Origin: Rubrivivax albus
GTDB lineage: Bacteria; Pseudomonadota; Gammaproteobacteria; Burkholderiales; Burkholderiaceae_C
DNA length: 64,000 nucleotides
Assembly: GCF_004016515.1 (NCBI RefSeq)
Contig: NZ_SACT01000011.1
Location: 1 to 64,000 of the forward strand
Direction: 5' to 3'
Numbering within the stretch: the stretch's first letter is position 1; every line of letters begins with the position of its first letter. Below, in pieces: positions 18,282-27,447 of this stretch. The position numbers and the translations under genes were made by a program. The notes beneath the pieces were generated by a model that searched no databases, had not been told where the DNA came from, and worked only from the letters and a program-made list of their open reading frames with translations.

Positions 18282-18309
18282 AAACCGCCGGCAGCCCCGG
18301 CGGTTTTTT
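18282..18309 (+). terminator. Attenuator terminator upstream of DAHP synthase
   Basis: A perfect 10-base stem AAACCGCCGG / CCGGCGGTTT (18282-18291 with 18297-18306) with loop CAGCC, ending in a T-run (18304-18309) and a further TTT. This is a textbook rho-independent terminator placed 22 bases before the aroG start, so it would block the gene unless opened. The local stem CCGC/GCGG (18226-18229 with 18233-18236) could serve as the competing protector. Confidence 0.88.
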
Positions 18310-18330
18310 GTTTGTCAAGCCAGGCCCACC

Positions 18331-19434
18331 ATGACCGACCGCTACACCCTCAGCGAGAAGACCAGCGAAACCGACGACCTGCGCATCCAGGACGTCGTGC
18401 CCCTGCCGCCGCCGGAGCACCTGATCCGCTTCTTCCCGATCGCCGGCACGCCGGTGGAGGCCCTGATCGCCGACACGCGGCAGGCGGTGCGCCGCATCGT
18501 GCACGGGCTGGACGACCGGCTGCTGGTCGTCATCGGCCCCTGCTCCATCCACGACCCGGCCGTGGCGCTGGAGTACGCCCGCCGCCTGAAGCACCTGCGA
18601 GAGCAGCACGCCGGCGAGCTGGAGGTGGTGATGCGCGTGTACTTCGAGAAGCCGCGCACCACCGTGGGCTGGAAGGGCCTGATCAACGACCCCTACCTGG
18701 ACGGCAGCTTCCGCATCCACGAAGGCCTGCGCATCGCACGCCAGCTGCTGGTGGACATCAACCGCCTGGGCGTGCCGGCGGGCAGCGAGTTCCTCGACAC
18801 CATCAGCCCGCAGTACATCGGCGACCTGATCGCCTGGGGCGCCATCGGTGCGCGCACCACCGAGAGCCAGGTGCACCGCGAGCTGGCCAGCGGGCTGAGC
18901 GCGCCCATCGGATTCAAGAACGGCACCGACGGCAACCTGAAGATCGCCTGCGACGCCATCCAGGCTGCCGGCAACCCGCACCACTTCCTGTCCGTCCACA
19001 AGAACGGCCAGGTGGCCATCGTCTCGACCATGGGCAACCCCGACTGCCACGTCATCCTGCGCGGCGGCAAGGCGCCCAACTACGACGCCGGCAGCGTCGC
19101 CAGGGCCTGCGCCGACCTGGAAGCCGCCAAGCTGCCCTGCCGGCTGATGATCGACTGCAGCCACGCCAACAGCAGCAAGCAGCACCAGCGGCAGATCGAG
19201 GTGGCCGCCGACATCGGCCGCCAGCTGGCCGAGGGCAACCGTTGCATCTTCGGCGTGATGGTGGAAAGCCACCTGCAGCCCGGCGCGCAGAAGTTCACCC
19301 CAGGCAAGGACGATCCTTCGAAGCTGGCCAGCGGCCAGAGCATCACCGACGCCTGCATCGGCTGGGACGATTCCATCGGCGTGCTGGACACGCTGGCCCA
19401 GGCGGTGAAGGCGCGGCGGGCGCAAGGCGGCTGA
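18331..19434 (+). CDS. aroG: 3-deoxy-7-phosphoheptulonate (DAHP) synthase, class I (AroF/G/H type)
   Basis: First enzyme of the shikimate pathway: condenses phosphoenolpyruvate and erythrose-4-phosphate. It has 367 aa from the ATG at 18331; longer upstream frames are not needed and would read through the terminator. Motifs: VVIGPCSIHDP (PEP site), YFEKPRTTVGWKGLINDP, GARTTESQVHRELASG, GFKNGTDGN, DCSHANSSK and the metal ligands near the C-terminus (GMVVESHL-type, VMVESHL). Expression appears controlled by the Phe leader/attenuator just upstream, which suggests this is the Phe-responsive isozyme. Allosteric specificity cannot be read. Confidence 0.95.
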   Translation: MTDRYTLSEKTSETDDLRIQDVVPLPPPEHLIRFFPIAGTPVEALIADTRQAVRRIVHGLDDRLLVVIGPCSIHDPAVALEYARRLKHLREQHAGELEVVMRVYFEKPRTTVGWKGLINDPYLDGSFRIHEGLRIARQLLVDINRLGVPAGSEFLDTISPQYIGDLIAWGAIGARTTESQVHRELASGLSAPIGFKNGTDGNLKIACDAIQAAGNPHHFLSVHKNGQVAIVSTMGNPDCHVILRGGKAPNYDAGSVARACADLEAAKLPCRLMIDCSHANSSKQHQRQIEVAADIGRQLAEGNRCIFGVMVESHLQPGAQKFTPGKDDPSKLASGQSITDACIGWDDSIGVLDTLAQAVKARRAQGG

Positions 19435-19452
19435 GCCTCGATCCGATCGAAC

Positions 19453-19470
19453 GGCACGCTCGAGCGTGCC
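19453..19470. repeat. 18-bp perfect palindrome after aroG
   Basis: GGCACGCTCGAGCGTGCC is its own reverse complement, 19 bases after the aroG stop and between two convergent genes. It could be half of a bidirectional terminator, but no T-run is present on either side; a protein-binding site is also possible. Role unknown. Confidence 0.45.
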
Positions 19471-19542
19471 CGTCGTCAGCCGAACTGGCGAAGATCATCG
19501 ACGGCGCCGACGGCAGCACGCGCCATGCGCTGAGCGCACCGA

Positions 19543-20319
19543 CTACAGGTCCAGCGACAGCAGGTCACGCGGCCGGCGGCCGCGGTGGATCCAGCGTTGC
19601 AGCACCTTCTCGGCCAGCGGCGACATCTGCAGCCATCGGCAGCCCACGCGCAGTGCCGTCGGGTCGGCCACCTCTGGCGTCACGTGCAACACCTTCAGGT
19701 CAGCCACCAGGTAGGTGATCTCATCGAACTCGAACTCCACGCCATGCAGTTCCTGCCCCGGCGAGAACACGGTGACATCGGCGCACAGTCGAAGGCCGCA
19801 GCCTTCGGCGCCGAGGTCTGCGACACGCACGGTGAGCGGGCCACCGCCCGCCCGGTCCATGGGCACCTGCGCCACCGGCACACTGTTGGGCCAGCCCTTG
19901 ATGCGTTGGCCCTGGCGTCGCGCAAGGCGGTACATGTCCTGCGGGCCATCGCAGCTGATGGCCAGGCCACCGGACCTGACCACCACATCCAGCCCGGTCA
20001 TCAGGAACTGAAACTTCTGGTCGTCGACGTAGACCGCGCCCCACAACTCGGCGGCCGTGGCCAGCCGCCGCACAGTCTCACGGTTGGCTTCGCTGGCCTC
20101 GGCGCTGAAGTGAAGTTGCGCGCCAGTCTGGTCGACTGACCAGAGAGACACGGTCAGCACATCACCGCCAGGCTGACCCAGGGTCACCGGAAGGTCACTC
20201 TGGCAGACCTTGTTCAGCCAGACGGCGCGCTCGAACGGGTCGCCGATGTGAAAGCGGTTCCAGGTGCTGAATTCATCCCAGGGCCGGATTGCGGCGGGTA
20301 TGGTGTTCAAGAACGACAT
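19543..20319 (-). CDS. YcgR-like PilZ-domain flagellar brake protein
   Basis: A 258-aa cytoplasmic c-di-GMP effector with an N-terminal YcgR (PilZN) domain (about residues 15-125) and a C-terminal PilZ domain. The c-di-GMP-binding Arg cluster is in MYRLARRQGQRIKG, and the second motif D-x-(A/S)-xx-G is seen as VADLGAEGCG. YcgR slows flagellar rotation when bound to c-di-GMP. The gene converges with aroG and is not next to flagellar genes here. It fits the several GGDEF/EAL proteins in the window. Confidence 0.85.
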   Translation of the reverse strand: MSFLNTIPAAIRPWDEFSTWNRFHIGDPFERAVWLNKVCQSDLPVTLGQPGGDVLTVSLWSVDQTGAQLHFSAEASEANRETVRRLATAAELWGAVYVDDQKFQFLMTGLDVVVRSGGLAISCDGPQDMYRLARRQGQRIKGWPNSVPVAQVPMDRAGGGPLTVRVADLGAEGCGLRLCADVTVFSPGQELHGVEFEFDEITYLVADLKVLHVTPEVADPTALRVGCRWLQMSPLAEKVLQRWIHRGRRPRDLLSLDL

Positions 20320-20469
20320 GACGGGTGTCCTGGCCAGGGGGGTAGTGGCGCCCCTGGAACGGAGCTATCGGACATCCGCGCGCGAACTTGAGCACCGCAC
20401 AGCGGCGTCCAGTGCATCTGGTGAAGGTGCGGCGCGCCTCGGGCGTCTGACGTCGATGCGGTCGACGGT

Positions 20470-21822
20470 TCAGCCCGCCACCAAGGCGTTGGCCAGCGCC
20501 CGGTGCCGCACCAGCAGCGCCGGCAGGTCCAGCGTCGTCAGCTGGCCGTCGCGCACCACGTGCCGGCCATGCACCACGCTGTGCTTCACGCGCGGCACCT
20601 GGCAGAAGAACACCGCGGCGATCGGGTCGTGGCCGGCGCCGGCCAGGCCCACCTCGTCCAGCGGCACGGTGACCAGATCGGCCGCCATGCCCGGCGCCAG
20701 CACGCCGATGTCGTCGCGGCCCAGCACCCGGGCACCGCCGCGGGTGGCGATCTCCAGCACGTCGCGCGCGGTCAGCGCGTCGGGCCCGTGGCCAACCCGC
20801 TGCAGCAGCATCGCCAGCCGCGCCTCGGCCAGCAGGTGGCCGCTGTCGTTGCTGGCCGAGCCGTCCACCGCCAGGCCCACCGGCACGCCGGCGTCGCGCA
20901 TGGCGCGGATGGGCGCGATGCCCGAGGCCAGCCGCATGTTGCTGCCCGGGCAGTGCGCCACGCCGGTGCCGGTGCGCGCGAAGAGATCGATGCCGGCTGC
21001 GTCCAGCTGCACGCAGTGCGCGTGCCAGACGTCCGGGCCCACCCAGCCCAGCTGTTCGGCGTATTCCGCCGGCGTGCAGCCGAAGTGCGCACGCGTGTAG
21101 TCGATGTCCTTCTGGTTCTCGGCCAGGTGGGTGTGCAGGCTCACGCGGTGCCTGCGGGCCAGCACCGCGGCATCCTCCATCAGCTGGCGGCTGACCGAGA
21201 ACGGGCTGCAGGGCGCGACCACGATGCGTCGCATCGCGAAACGCGCCGGGTCGTGCCAGCGCTGGATCAGACGCTCGGTGTCGGCCAGGATGGTGTCCTC
21301 GTCCTCGACGACGCTGTCGGGCGGCAGGCCGCCGTGGCTTTCGCCCACGCTCATCGCGCCGCGCGCGGCGTGGAAGCGGATGCCGATCTGCATCGCCGCT
21401 TCCAGCGTGTCGTCCAGCGTGGTGCCGTTCGGGAAGAGGTAGAGGTGGTCGCTGCTGGTGGTGCAGCCCGACAGCAGCAGTTCGGCCGCGGCCGTCTGCG
21501 TGCTGACGAAGGCCATTTCCGGCGTCAGCCGCGCCCACACCGGGTAGAGCGCACGCAGCCAGTCGAACAGCTCGGCGTCCTGCGCCGCCGGCAGCACGCG
21601 GGTGAGCGTCTGGTAGAAGTGGTGGTGGGTGTTGACCAGGCCCGGCAGCACGACCTGATCGGTGGCGTCGATGACCACGTCGGCCGTGGCGGGCAGGTCG
21701 GCCGTCGGACCGACAGCCTCGATGGCGTGGTCGCGGATGAAGACGGCGCCGTCGGGGATCTCGCGCCGCGCGTCGTCCATCGTCGCCAGCAGCGTGGCGT
21801 GGCGGACCAGCAGCGTGCTCAC
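20470..21822 (-). CDS. 8-oxoguanine deaminase-like amidohydrolase
   Basis: A 450-aa metal-dependent amidohydrolase of the cytosine/8-oxoguanine deaminase group (related to hydroxydechloroatrazine hydrolases). Metal and catalytic residues are visible: NTHHHFYQTL (HxH), HTHLAEN, WHAHCVQL and AVDGSASNDSGH. 8-oxoguanine deaminase converts 8-oxoguanine to urate, which fits its place directly before the urate oxidase gene puuD: it overlaps the puuD stop by 4 bases and belongs to the same minus-strand operon. Exact substrate is inferred from context and motif. Confidence 0.85.
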   Translation of the reverse strand: MSTLLVRHATLLATMDDARREIPDGAVFIRDHAIEAVGPTADLPATADVVIDATDQVVLPGLVNTHHHFYQTLTRVLPAAQDAELFDWLRALYPVWARLTPEMAFVSTQTAAAELLLSGCTTSSDHLYLFPNGTTLDDTLEAAMQIGIRFHAARGAMSVGESHGGLPPDSVVEDEDTILADTERLIQRWHDPARFAMRRIVVAPCSPFSVSRQLMEDAAVLARRHRVSLHTHLAENQKDIDYTRAHFGCTPAEYAEQLGWVGPDVWHAHCVQLDAAGIDLFARTGTGVAHCPGSNMRLASGIAPIRAMRDAGVPVGLAVDGSASNDSGHLLAEARLAMLLQRVGHGPDALTARDVLEIATRGGARVLGRDDIGVLAPGMAADLVTVPLDEVGLAGAGHDPIAAVFFCQVPRVKHSVVHGRHVVRDGQLTTLDLPALLVRHRALANALVAG

Positions 21823-23021
21823 TGCGTGGGCGCCCCGGCCTCGTACCAGCGCCGGATCAGGTCGCGCTCGGCCTCGGTGATCTGGGTGGCGTTGTTCATC
21901 GGCATCAGCTTCAGCACCGCGACCTGCTGGTAGACCGCCAACGCGTGCTGCTGCACCAGCGCCGGCGTGTGCAGCGCCACGTTCTTGTTCTGCACCTGTT
22001 CACCGTGGCAGAGCACGCAGCGCTGTTCGATGACGGCCTGCACCGCCGGCCAGGTCACCGGCGCGGCCACGGCGGCGGCCGGCTTCGGGGCTGGCGCCAG
22101 CCACACGGCCAGGCCCAGCAGCAGCGCCACCCCGACCACCGCGTGTTCCCAAGGCGCACGCCGGCCCTGCACGTGCGCCGCGTGGCGGGCGGCAAAGCTG
22201 TGGCGGATCAGCGCGCCGGCGGCCATCAGCAGCACCAGCACGGCCCAGTTGTGTTCGCCCTGCGTCAACCAGCCGTAGTGATTGGACAGCATGGCCACGA
22301 TGACCGGCAGCGTGAAGTAGGTGTTGTGCACGCTGCGCTGCTTGCCGCGCTGGCCGTGCACCGGGTCCGGCGCCTGGCCGGCCTGCAGCGACGCGATCAC
22401 CTTCTTCTGCCCCGGGATGATCACGAAGAACACGTTGGCGCTCATCGCCGTGGCCAGCATCGCGCCCACCAGCAGGAAGGCGGCGCGGCCGGCGAACAGC
22501 TGGCAGGCGGCCCAGGACGCCAGAACCACGAACACCAGCACCGCGCCGCCGACGATGAGGTCGCCCTTGGCGCCCTGGCCCAGCGTGCGGCAGATGATGT
22601 CGTAGACGAACCAGAAGGCGACCAGGAAGCCCAGCGCCGTGGCGATGGCCGCGATGGGCGACCAGTCGAACACCGTGCGGTCGATCAGGAAGCTGCTGGC
22701 GTTGAACAGGTACAGCACCGTGAACAGCGCAAAGCCGGTGAGCCAGGTGCTGTAGCTTTCCCAGTAGCTCCAGTGCAGCCGCTCCGGGATGCCGCGCCAG
22801 CGCGGCGCCACCTTGTACTTCTGCGAGTGGTAGAAGCCGCCGCCGTGCACGGCCCAGAGCTCGCCGTCCACGCCCTTGGCCTTGAAGTCGTCGTGCTCCG
22901 GCGGCGTGAGGCTGTTGTCCAGCATCACGAAGTAGAAGGACGAGCCGATCCACGCGATAGCCGTGATCACGTGCGCCCAGCGCAGCAGTAGGTTGGCCCA
23001 GTCGAGCAGGTAGGCGTCCAC
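21819..23021 (-). CDS. puuD: Membrane urate hydroxylase PuuD with cytochrome c domain
   Basis: Integral-membrane urate oxidase, 400 aa. About eight hydrophobic helices (start LLLRWAHVITAIAWIGSSFY) are followed by a C-terminal cytochrome c domain with the haem motif CVLCH and a Met-rich distal region (LKLMPMNNATQ). PuuD oxidises urate to 5-hydroxyisourate and passes electrons to the haem domain and respiratory chain rather than making peroxide. It is followed by 8-oxoguanine deaminase (4-base overlap) and preceded 4 bases upstream by uraH. Length and motifs match the family. Confidence 0.95.
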   Translation of the reverse strand: MDAYLLDWANLLLRWAHVITAIAWIGSSFYFVMLDNSLTPPEHDDFKAKGVDGELWAVHGGGFYHSQKYKVAPRWRGIPERLHWSYWESYSTWLTGFALFTVLYLFNASSFLIDRTVFDWSPIAAIATALGFLVAFWFVYDIICRTLGQGAKGDLIVGGAVLVFVVLASWAACQLFAGRAAFLLVGAMLATAMSANVFFVIIPGQKKVIASLQAGQAPDPVHGQRGKQRSVHNTYFTLPVIVAMLSNHYGWLTQGEHNWAVLVLLMAAGALIRHSFAARHAAHVQGRRAPWEHAVVGVALLLGLAVWLAPAPKPAAAVAAPVTWPAVQAVIEQRCVLCHGEQVQNKNVALHTPALVQQHALAVYQQVAVLKLMPMNNATQITEAERDLIRRWYEAGAPTQ

Positions 23022-23025
23022 CGGG

Positions 23026-23385
23026 TCAGCTTCCCCTGTAGGTGGAGTAGCTCCACGGGCTCACCAGCAGCGGCACGTGGTAGAGGCCGGCGGCATCCGC
23101 GATGCCGAAATCGATCTGCACCACGTCGATGAAGGGCGGGTCGGGCAGGGCCACGCCACGCGCACCGAAATAGGGCGCCACCTCGAAACGCAGCCGCCAG
23201 CGGCCGACGGCCATCTCGGCGGCCGACAGCAGCGGGCCGTCGACCCGACCGTCGGCGTTGAGCGTCACGGTCTTGACGTCGTGCGCCACGCCGCCGCTGT
23301 CGACACGCTGCAGCGTCACGCGCATGCCAGCGGCCGGACAGCCGTGCGCGGTGTCGAGCACGTGGGTGCTCAGATGGCCCATGGT
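23026..23385 (-). CDS. uraH: 5-hydroxyisourate hydrolase (transthyretin-like)
   Basis: Hydrolyses 5-hydroxyisourate to OHCU, the step after PuuD. It has 119 aa from the ATG at 23385, chosen because a GGGAG ribosome binding site precedes it. Family features are clear: N-terminal [17 protein letters not shown] with the catalytic His, [18 protein letters not shown] at the end, including the signature YRGS tetrapeptide. It is the first gene of the minus-strand half of the cluster, divergent from puuE with about 50 bases between starts, so the two operons likely share a control region. Confidence 0.96.
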   Translation of the reverse strand, partial: TMGHLSTHVLDTAHGCPAAGMRVTLQRVDSGGVAHDVKTVTLNADGRVDGPLLSAAEMAVGRWRLRFEVAPYFGARGVALPDPPFIDVVQIDFGIADAAGLYHVPLLVSPWSYSTYRGS

Positions 23386-23435
23386 TTGCTCCCGGTGCAC
23401 ACTTGCAGGAATCGCCTCACGATATCGCAAGCCGC

Positions 23436-24410
23436 ATGCCCACCGAGCCGACCTACCCCCGCGACCTGGCTGGCCACGGCCGCCACCCGCCGCACCCGCG
23501 CTGGCCCGGCAACGCCCGCGTGGCCGTGCAGTTCGTGCTGAACTTCGAGGAGGGCGGCGAGAACAGCGTGCTGCACGGCGACGCCGGCAGCGAGCAGTTC
23601 CTCTCCGAGATGTTCAACCCCGCCGCCTACCCGGCGCGGCACCTGAGCATGGAGGGCATCTACGAGTACGGCTCCCGCGTGGGCGTCTGGCGACTCCTGC
23701 GCGAGTTCGAGCGGCGCGGCCTGCCGCTGACGGTGTTCGGCGTCGGCATGGCGCTGCAGCGCTGCCCCGACGTGACCGCCGCCTTCGTTGAGGCCGGACA
23801 CGAGGTTGCCGCCCACGGCTGGCGCTGGATCCACTACCAGAACGTCGATGAAGCCACCGAGCGCGAGCACATGGCGCGCTGCGTGGACGCGATCACGCAG
23901 CTCACCGGCCAGCGCCCGCTGGGCTGGTACACCGGGCGCGACAGCCCGGCCACGCGACGCCTGGTGGCCGACTTCGGCGGCTTCACCTACGACAGCGACT
24001 ACTACGGCGACGACCTGCCGTTCTGGCTGCAGGTGAAGACCTCCAGCGGCGACTTCGCCCCCCACCTGGTGGTGCCCTACACGCTGGACTGCAACGACAT
24101 GCGATTCGCGCTGCCACAGGGCTTCAGCCACGGCGAGCCCTTCTTCCAGTACCTGAAGGACGCCTTCGACGTGCACTACGCCGAAGGCGGCTCCGATGGT
24201 CAGGCCGAGGGCGACACCCAGCCGAGCATGATGAGCATCGGCCTGCACTGCCGCCTGCTCGGCCGCCCGGGCCGCTTCCGCGCGCTGCAGCGCTTCCTGG
24301 ACCACGTGCAGGCCCACGACCGTGTCTGGGTCGCGCGTCGCATCGACATCGCCGAGCACTGGCGGCGCACCCACCCCTTCGACCCGGCCACCGCCTTCGT
24401 CTGGACATGA
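23436..24410 (+). CDS. puuE: Allantoinase PuuE (polysaccharide-deacetylase fold)
   Basis: Metal-independent allantoinase of the chitin-deacetylase-like family, 324 aa from the ATG at 23436 (a TTG at 23403 is less likely). It opens the hydantoin ring of allantoin to give allantoate. Visible motifs: [59 protein letters not shown] and [10 protein letters not shown]. First gene of the plus-strand half of the purine cluster; it overlaps the next gene by 4 bases (ATGA). Confidence 0.95.
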   Translation: MPTEPTYPRDLAGHGRHPPHPRWPGNARVAVQFVLNFEEGGENSVLHGDAGSEQFLSEMFNPAAYPARHLSMEGIYEYGSRVGVWRLLREFERRGLPLTVFGVGMALQRCPDVTAAFVEAGHEVAAHGWRWIHYQNVDEATEREHMARCVDAITQLTGQRPLGWYTGRDSPATRRLVADFGGFTYDSDYYGDDLPFWLQVKTSSGDFAPHLVVPYTLDCNDMRFALPQGFSHGEPFFQYLKDAFDVHYAEGGSDGQAEGDTQPSMMSIGLHCRLLGRPGRFRALQRFLDHVQAHDRVWVARRIDIAEHWRRTHPFDPATAFVWT

Positions 24411-26173
24411 GCCTCACCCTCGAACAGCTCAACGCGGCCGACGCCGAAGGCTTCGTCGCCGCACTGGACGGCGTCTACGAGCACTCGCCGTGGATCGCCG
24501 CGCGCGCTGCAGCGGCACGCCCCTTCGCCACCGTGGCCGCGCTGCTCAAGGCGCTGGCCGACGTGGTGCGCACCGCGCCGCGCGACGACCAGCTGGGCCT
24601 GATCCGCGCCCACCCGGAACTGGCGGGCAAGGCCATGGTGGCGCAGGCGCTCACCGCCGAATCCACCGGCGAGCAGCAGCGCGCCGGGCTGACGGCCTGC
24701 ACGCCCGAGGAGTTCGCGCGCCTGCAGCAGCTCAACGCCGACTACAACGCGCGCTTCGGCTGGCCCTTCATCCTGGCCGTGCGCGGCCCGCGCGGCACCG
24801 GCCTGTCGCGCGGCGAGATCATCGCCACCTTTGCGCGCCGGCTGGACCACCACCCCGACGTGGAGTTCGCCGAGAGCCTGCGCCAGATCCACCGCATCGC
24901 GCAGATCCGCCTCAACGACAAGCTGGGCCTGCAGCCCGCGGCCGGCGAGCAGGTCTGGGACTGGGCCGAAGCGCTGGCCGCGCACAGCGACCCCGGCTAC
25001 AAGGAACAGGGGCAGCTGACGGTGACGTACCTCACCGCGGCGCACCGCGCCTGCAGCGCGCAGCTGCAGGCGTGGATGCGCGAATGCGGTTTCGACGAGG
25101 TGGGCGAGGACGCGGTGGGCAACGTCGTCGCCGTCTACCACGGCGCCGATCCGTCGGCGCCGCGCCTGCTCACCGGCAGCCACTTCGACACCGTGCGCAA
25201 CGGCGGCAGGTACGACGGCCGGCTGGGCATCTTCGTGCCGATGGCGGTGGTGCAGGCGCTGCATCGCGAAGGCCGGCGGCTGATGCACGGCATCGAGGTC
25301 GTGGGCTTCGCCGAGGAGGAAGGCCAGCGCTACAAGGCCACCTTCCTGGGCTCCGGCGCCCTGCTCGGCCAGTTCGACCCCGCCTGGCTGGACCAGGCCG
25401 ACGCCGACGGCGTCACCATGCGCCAGGCCATGCAGGCCGTGGGCCTGCCGGGCACGCTGGAGGCCATCGCGCCGCTGCAGCGCGACCCGGCGCGCTACCT
25501 CGGCTTCGTGGAGGTGCACATCGAGCAGGGCCCGGTGCTGGACGCGGCCGACCAGCCGCTGGGCATCGTCACCTCCATCAACGGCGGCCGCCGCTTCGTC
25601 GGCGAGATGGTCGGCCTGGCCAGCCACGCCGGCACCACGCCCATGGGCCAGCGCCGTGACGCTGCCGCCGGCGTGGCCGAGCTGCTGCTCTTCGTCGAAC
25701 AGCGCGCCGCGCAGACGCCCGACACCGTGGGCACCGTCGGCCTGCTGGACGTGCCCGGCGGCTCGATCAACGTGGTGCCCGGGCGCTGCCGCTTCAGCCT
25801 GGACCTGCGCGCCACCACCGACCCGGTGCGCGACGCCGCCGTCACCGACGTGCTGACCGCGGCCGAGGCCATCGCCACCCGCCGCGGCCTGACGCTCAAG
25901 CTCGAAGAGACCATGCGCGCCGCCGCCGCGCCCAGCCACCCGGCCTGGCAGGCGCGCTGGGAAGCGGCGGTGCAGGCGCTGGGCCTGCCACTGTTCCGGA
26001 TGCCCAGCGGCGCCGGCCACGACGCGATGAAGCTGCACGAAGTCATGCCGCAGGCCATGCTCTTCGTGCGCGGCGGCAACGCCGGCATCAGCCACAACCC
26101 GCTGGAGACCATCAGCGCCGACGACGCCGAGCTGTGCGTCATGGCCTTCCGGCACCTCTGCGAGCACCTATGA
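24407..26173 (+). CDS. UraD-AllC fusion: OHCU decarboxylase plus allantoate amidohydrolase
   Basis: Bifunctional 588-aa protein. Residues 1-~170 form OHCU decarboxylase, with the His of RAHPELAGKA, the AESTGEQQRAGL loop and NARFGWPFILAVRG; it makes S-allantoin. Residues ~175-588 form an M20-type allantoate amidohydrolase, with metal ligands in GSHFDTVRNGGRYDGRLG, AEEEGQRY and VEVHIEQGP, and a C-terminal GAGHDAMKLHE. The fusion joins steps before and after the PuuE reaction, which is encoded immediately upstream with a 4-base overlap. It is followed by an M20 gene with a 4-base overlap. Product of AllC is ureidoglycine and ammonia. Confidence 0.94.
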   Translation: MSLTLEQLNAADAEGFVAALDGVYEHSPWIAARAAAARPFATVAALLKALADVVRTAPRDDQLGLIRAHPELAGKAMVAQALTAESTGEQQRAGLTACTPEEFARLQQLNADYNARFGWPFILAVRGPRGTGLSRGEIIATFARRLDHHPDVEFAESLRQIHRIAQIRLNDKLGLQPAAGEQVWDWAEALAAHSDPGYKEQGQLTVTYLTAAHRACSAQLQAWMRECGFDEVGEDAVGNVVAVYHGADPSAPRLLTGSHFDTVRNGGRYDGRLGIFVPMAVVQALHREGRRLMHGIEVVGFAEEEGQRYKATFLGSGALLGQFDPAWLDQADADGVTMRQAMQAVGLPGTLEAIAPLQRDPARYLGFVEVHIEQGPVLDAADQPLGIVTSINGGRRFVGEMVGLASHAGTTPMGQRRDAAAGVAELLLFVEQRAAQTPDTVGTVGLLDVPGGSINVVPGRCRFSLDLRATTDPVRDAAVTDVLTAAEAIATRRGLTLKLEETMRAAAAPSHPAWQARWEAAVQALGLPLFRMPSGAGHDAMKLHEVMPQAMLFVRGGNAGISHNPLETISADDAELCVMAFRHLCEHL

Positions 26174-27447
26174 GCCTCCACGACACGCTCGACGCCTGGA
26201 TCGACGCCCACTTCGACGAGGAGGTGCGCTTCCTGCAGGCGCTGGTGCAGGTGCCCACCGACACACCGCCGGGCAACAACGCGCCGCACGCGCTGCGCAC
26301 CGCCGAGCTGCTGGCCGCCATGGGGCTGGAGGCCGAGCGCCATGTGGTGCCCGCAGGCGACGTGCACGCCTACGGCCTGCAGAGCCTGACCAACCTGATC
26401 GTGCGCCGCCGCTATGGTGGCGACGGTCCGGTGATCGCCCTCAACGCCCACGGCGACGTCGTGCCCCCCGGCGACGGCTGGACGCACGACCCCTACGGCG
26501 GCGAGATCGAAGACGGCCGGCTCTACGGCCGCGCCGCCGCGGTGAGCAAGAGCGACTTCGCCACCTACACCTTCGCTCTGCGCGCGCTGGACGCGGCGCA
26601 GGCCGCGGGCCTGGCGCTGAACGGCGGCGTCGAGCTGCTCTTCACCTACGACGAGGAGTTCGGCGGCGAACTCGGCCCCGGCTGGCTGCTGGAGCGCGGG
26701 CTCACGACCCCCGACCTGCTGATCGCCGCCGGCTTCAGCTACGAGGTGGTGACCGCCCACAACGGCTGCCTGCAGATGGAGGTGGCGGTGCACGGCACGA
26801 TGGCGCATGCCGCCATCCCGCACACCGGGGTCGATGCGCTGCAGGGTGCGGTGGCCATCCTCAACGCGCTCTACGCGCTCAACGACGGCTACCGCGCCAT
26901 CACCTCCCAGGTGCCGGGCATCACCCACCCGTACCTGAACGTCGGCCGCATCGAAGGCGGCACCAACACCAACGTCGTGCCGGGCAAGGTGGTCCTGCGG
27001 CTGGACCGGCGCATGATCCCGGAAGAGGACCCGGTGGCGGTGGAGGCGTCGATCCGGCAGACCATCGCCGAGGCCGCGGCTTCGCGAGCCGGCATCTCGG
27101 TGGAGATCCGCCGCCTGCTGCTGGCCCGCGCCTGGCAGCCCGACGCCGGCAATGCGCGCCTGGTGCAGGCGCTGCAGCGCCACGGCGAGGCCGTCTTCGG
27201 CGAAGCCATCCCCGCCCGTGGCACGCCGCTGTACACCGACGTGCGCCTCTTCGGCGAACGCGGCATCCCGGCAGCCATCTACGGCGCCGGCCCGCGCACG
27301 GTGCGCGAGAGCAACGCCAAGCGGGCCGACGAGCACCTGGTGCTCGACGACCTGCGGCGCGCCACCAAGGTGGTGGCGCGCACGCTGGCGGAGCTGCTGG
27401 CGGTGCCCGGCGGCACCGACGCAGCCTCAGCGTCCGCTACTGCTTGA
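26170..27447 (+). CDS. M20-family amidohydrolase/peptidase (ArgE/DapE group) in purine cluster
   Basis: A 425-aa zinc-hydrolase-like protein. ATG 26170 overlaps the uraD-allC stop. Metal-site motifs LNAHGDVVPPGDGW and TYDEEFGGELG are present, and EHLVLDD is near the end. However, the usual bridging Asp in the GRG-x-x-DMKGG stretch is replaced: it reads GRAAAVSKSDFATY here, with Val/Ser at the Asp position and a shifted Asp. This variant may define a subfamily. Location suggests action on a late purine-degradation product such as ureidoglycine/ureidoglycolate or another N-acyl compound (inference). It converges with the lipoprotein gene with an 11-base overlap. Confidence 0.8.
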   Translation: MSLHDTLDAWIDAHFDEEVRFLQALVQVPTDTPPGNNAPHALRTAELLAAMGLEAERHVVPAGDVHAYGLQSLTNLIVRRRYGGDGPVIALNAHGDVVPPGDGWTHDPYGGEIEDGRLYGRAAAVSKSDFATYTFALRALDAAQAAGLALNGGVELLFTYDEEFGGELGPGWLLERGLTTPDLLIAAGFSYEVVTAHNGCLQMEVAVHGTMAHAAIPHTGVDALQGAVAILNALYALNDGYRAITSQVPGITHPYLNVGRIEGGTNTNVVPGKVVLRLDRRMIPEEDPVAVEASIRQTIAEAAASRAGISVEIRRLLLARAWQPDAGNARLVQALQRHGEAVFGEAIPARGTPLYTDVRLFGERGIPAAIYGAGPRTVRESNAKRADEHLVLDDLRRATKVVARTLAELLAVPGGTDAASASATA

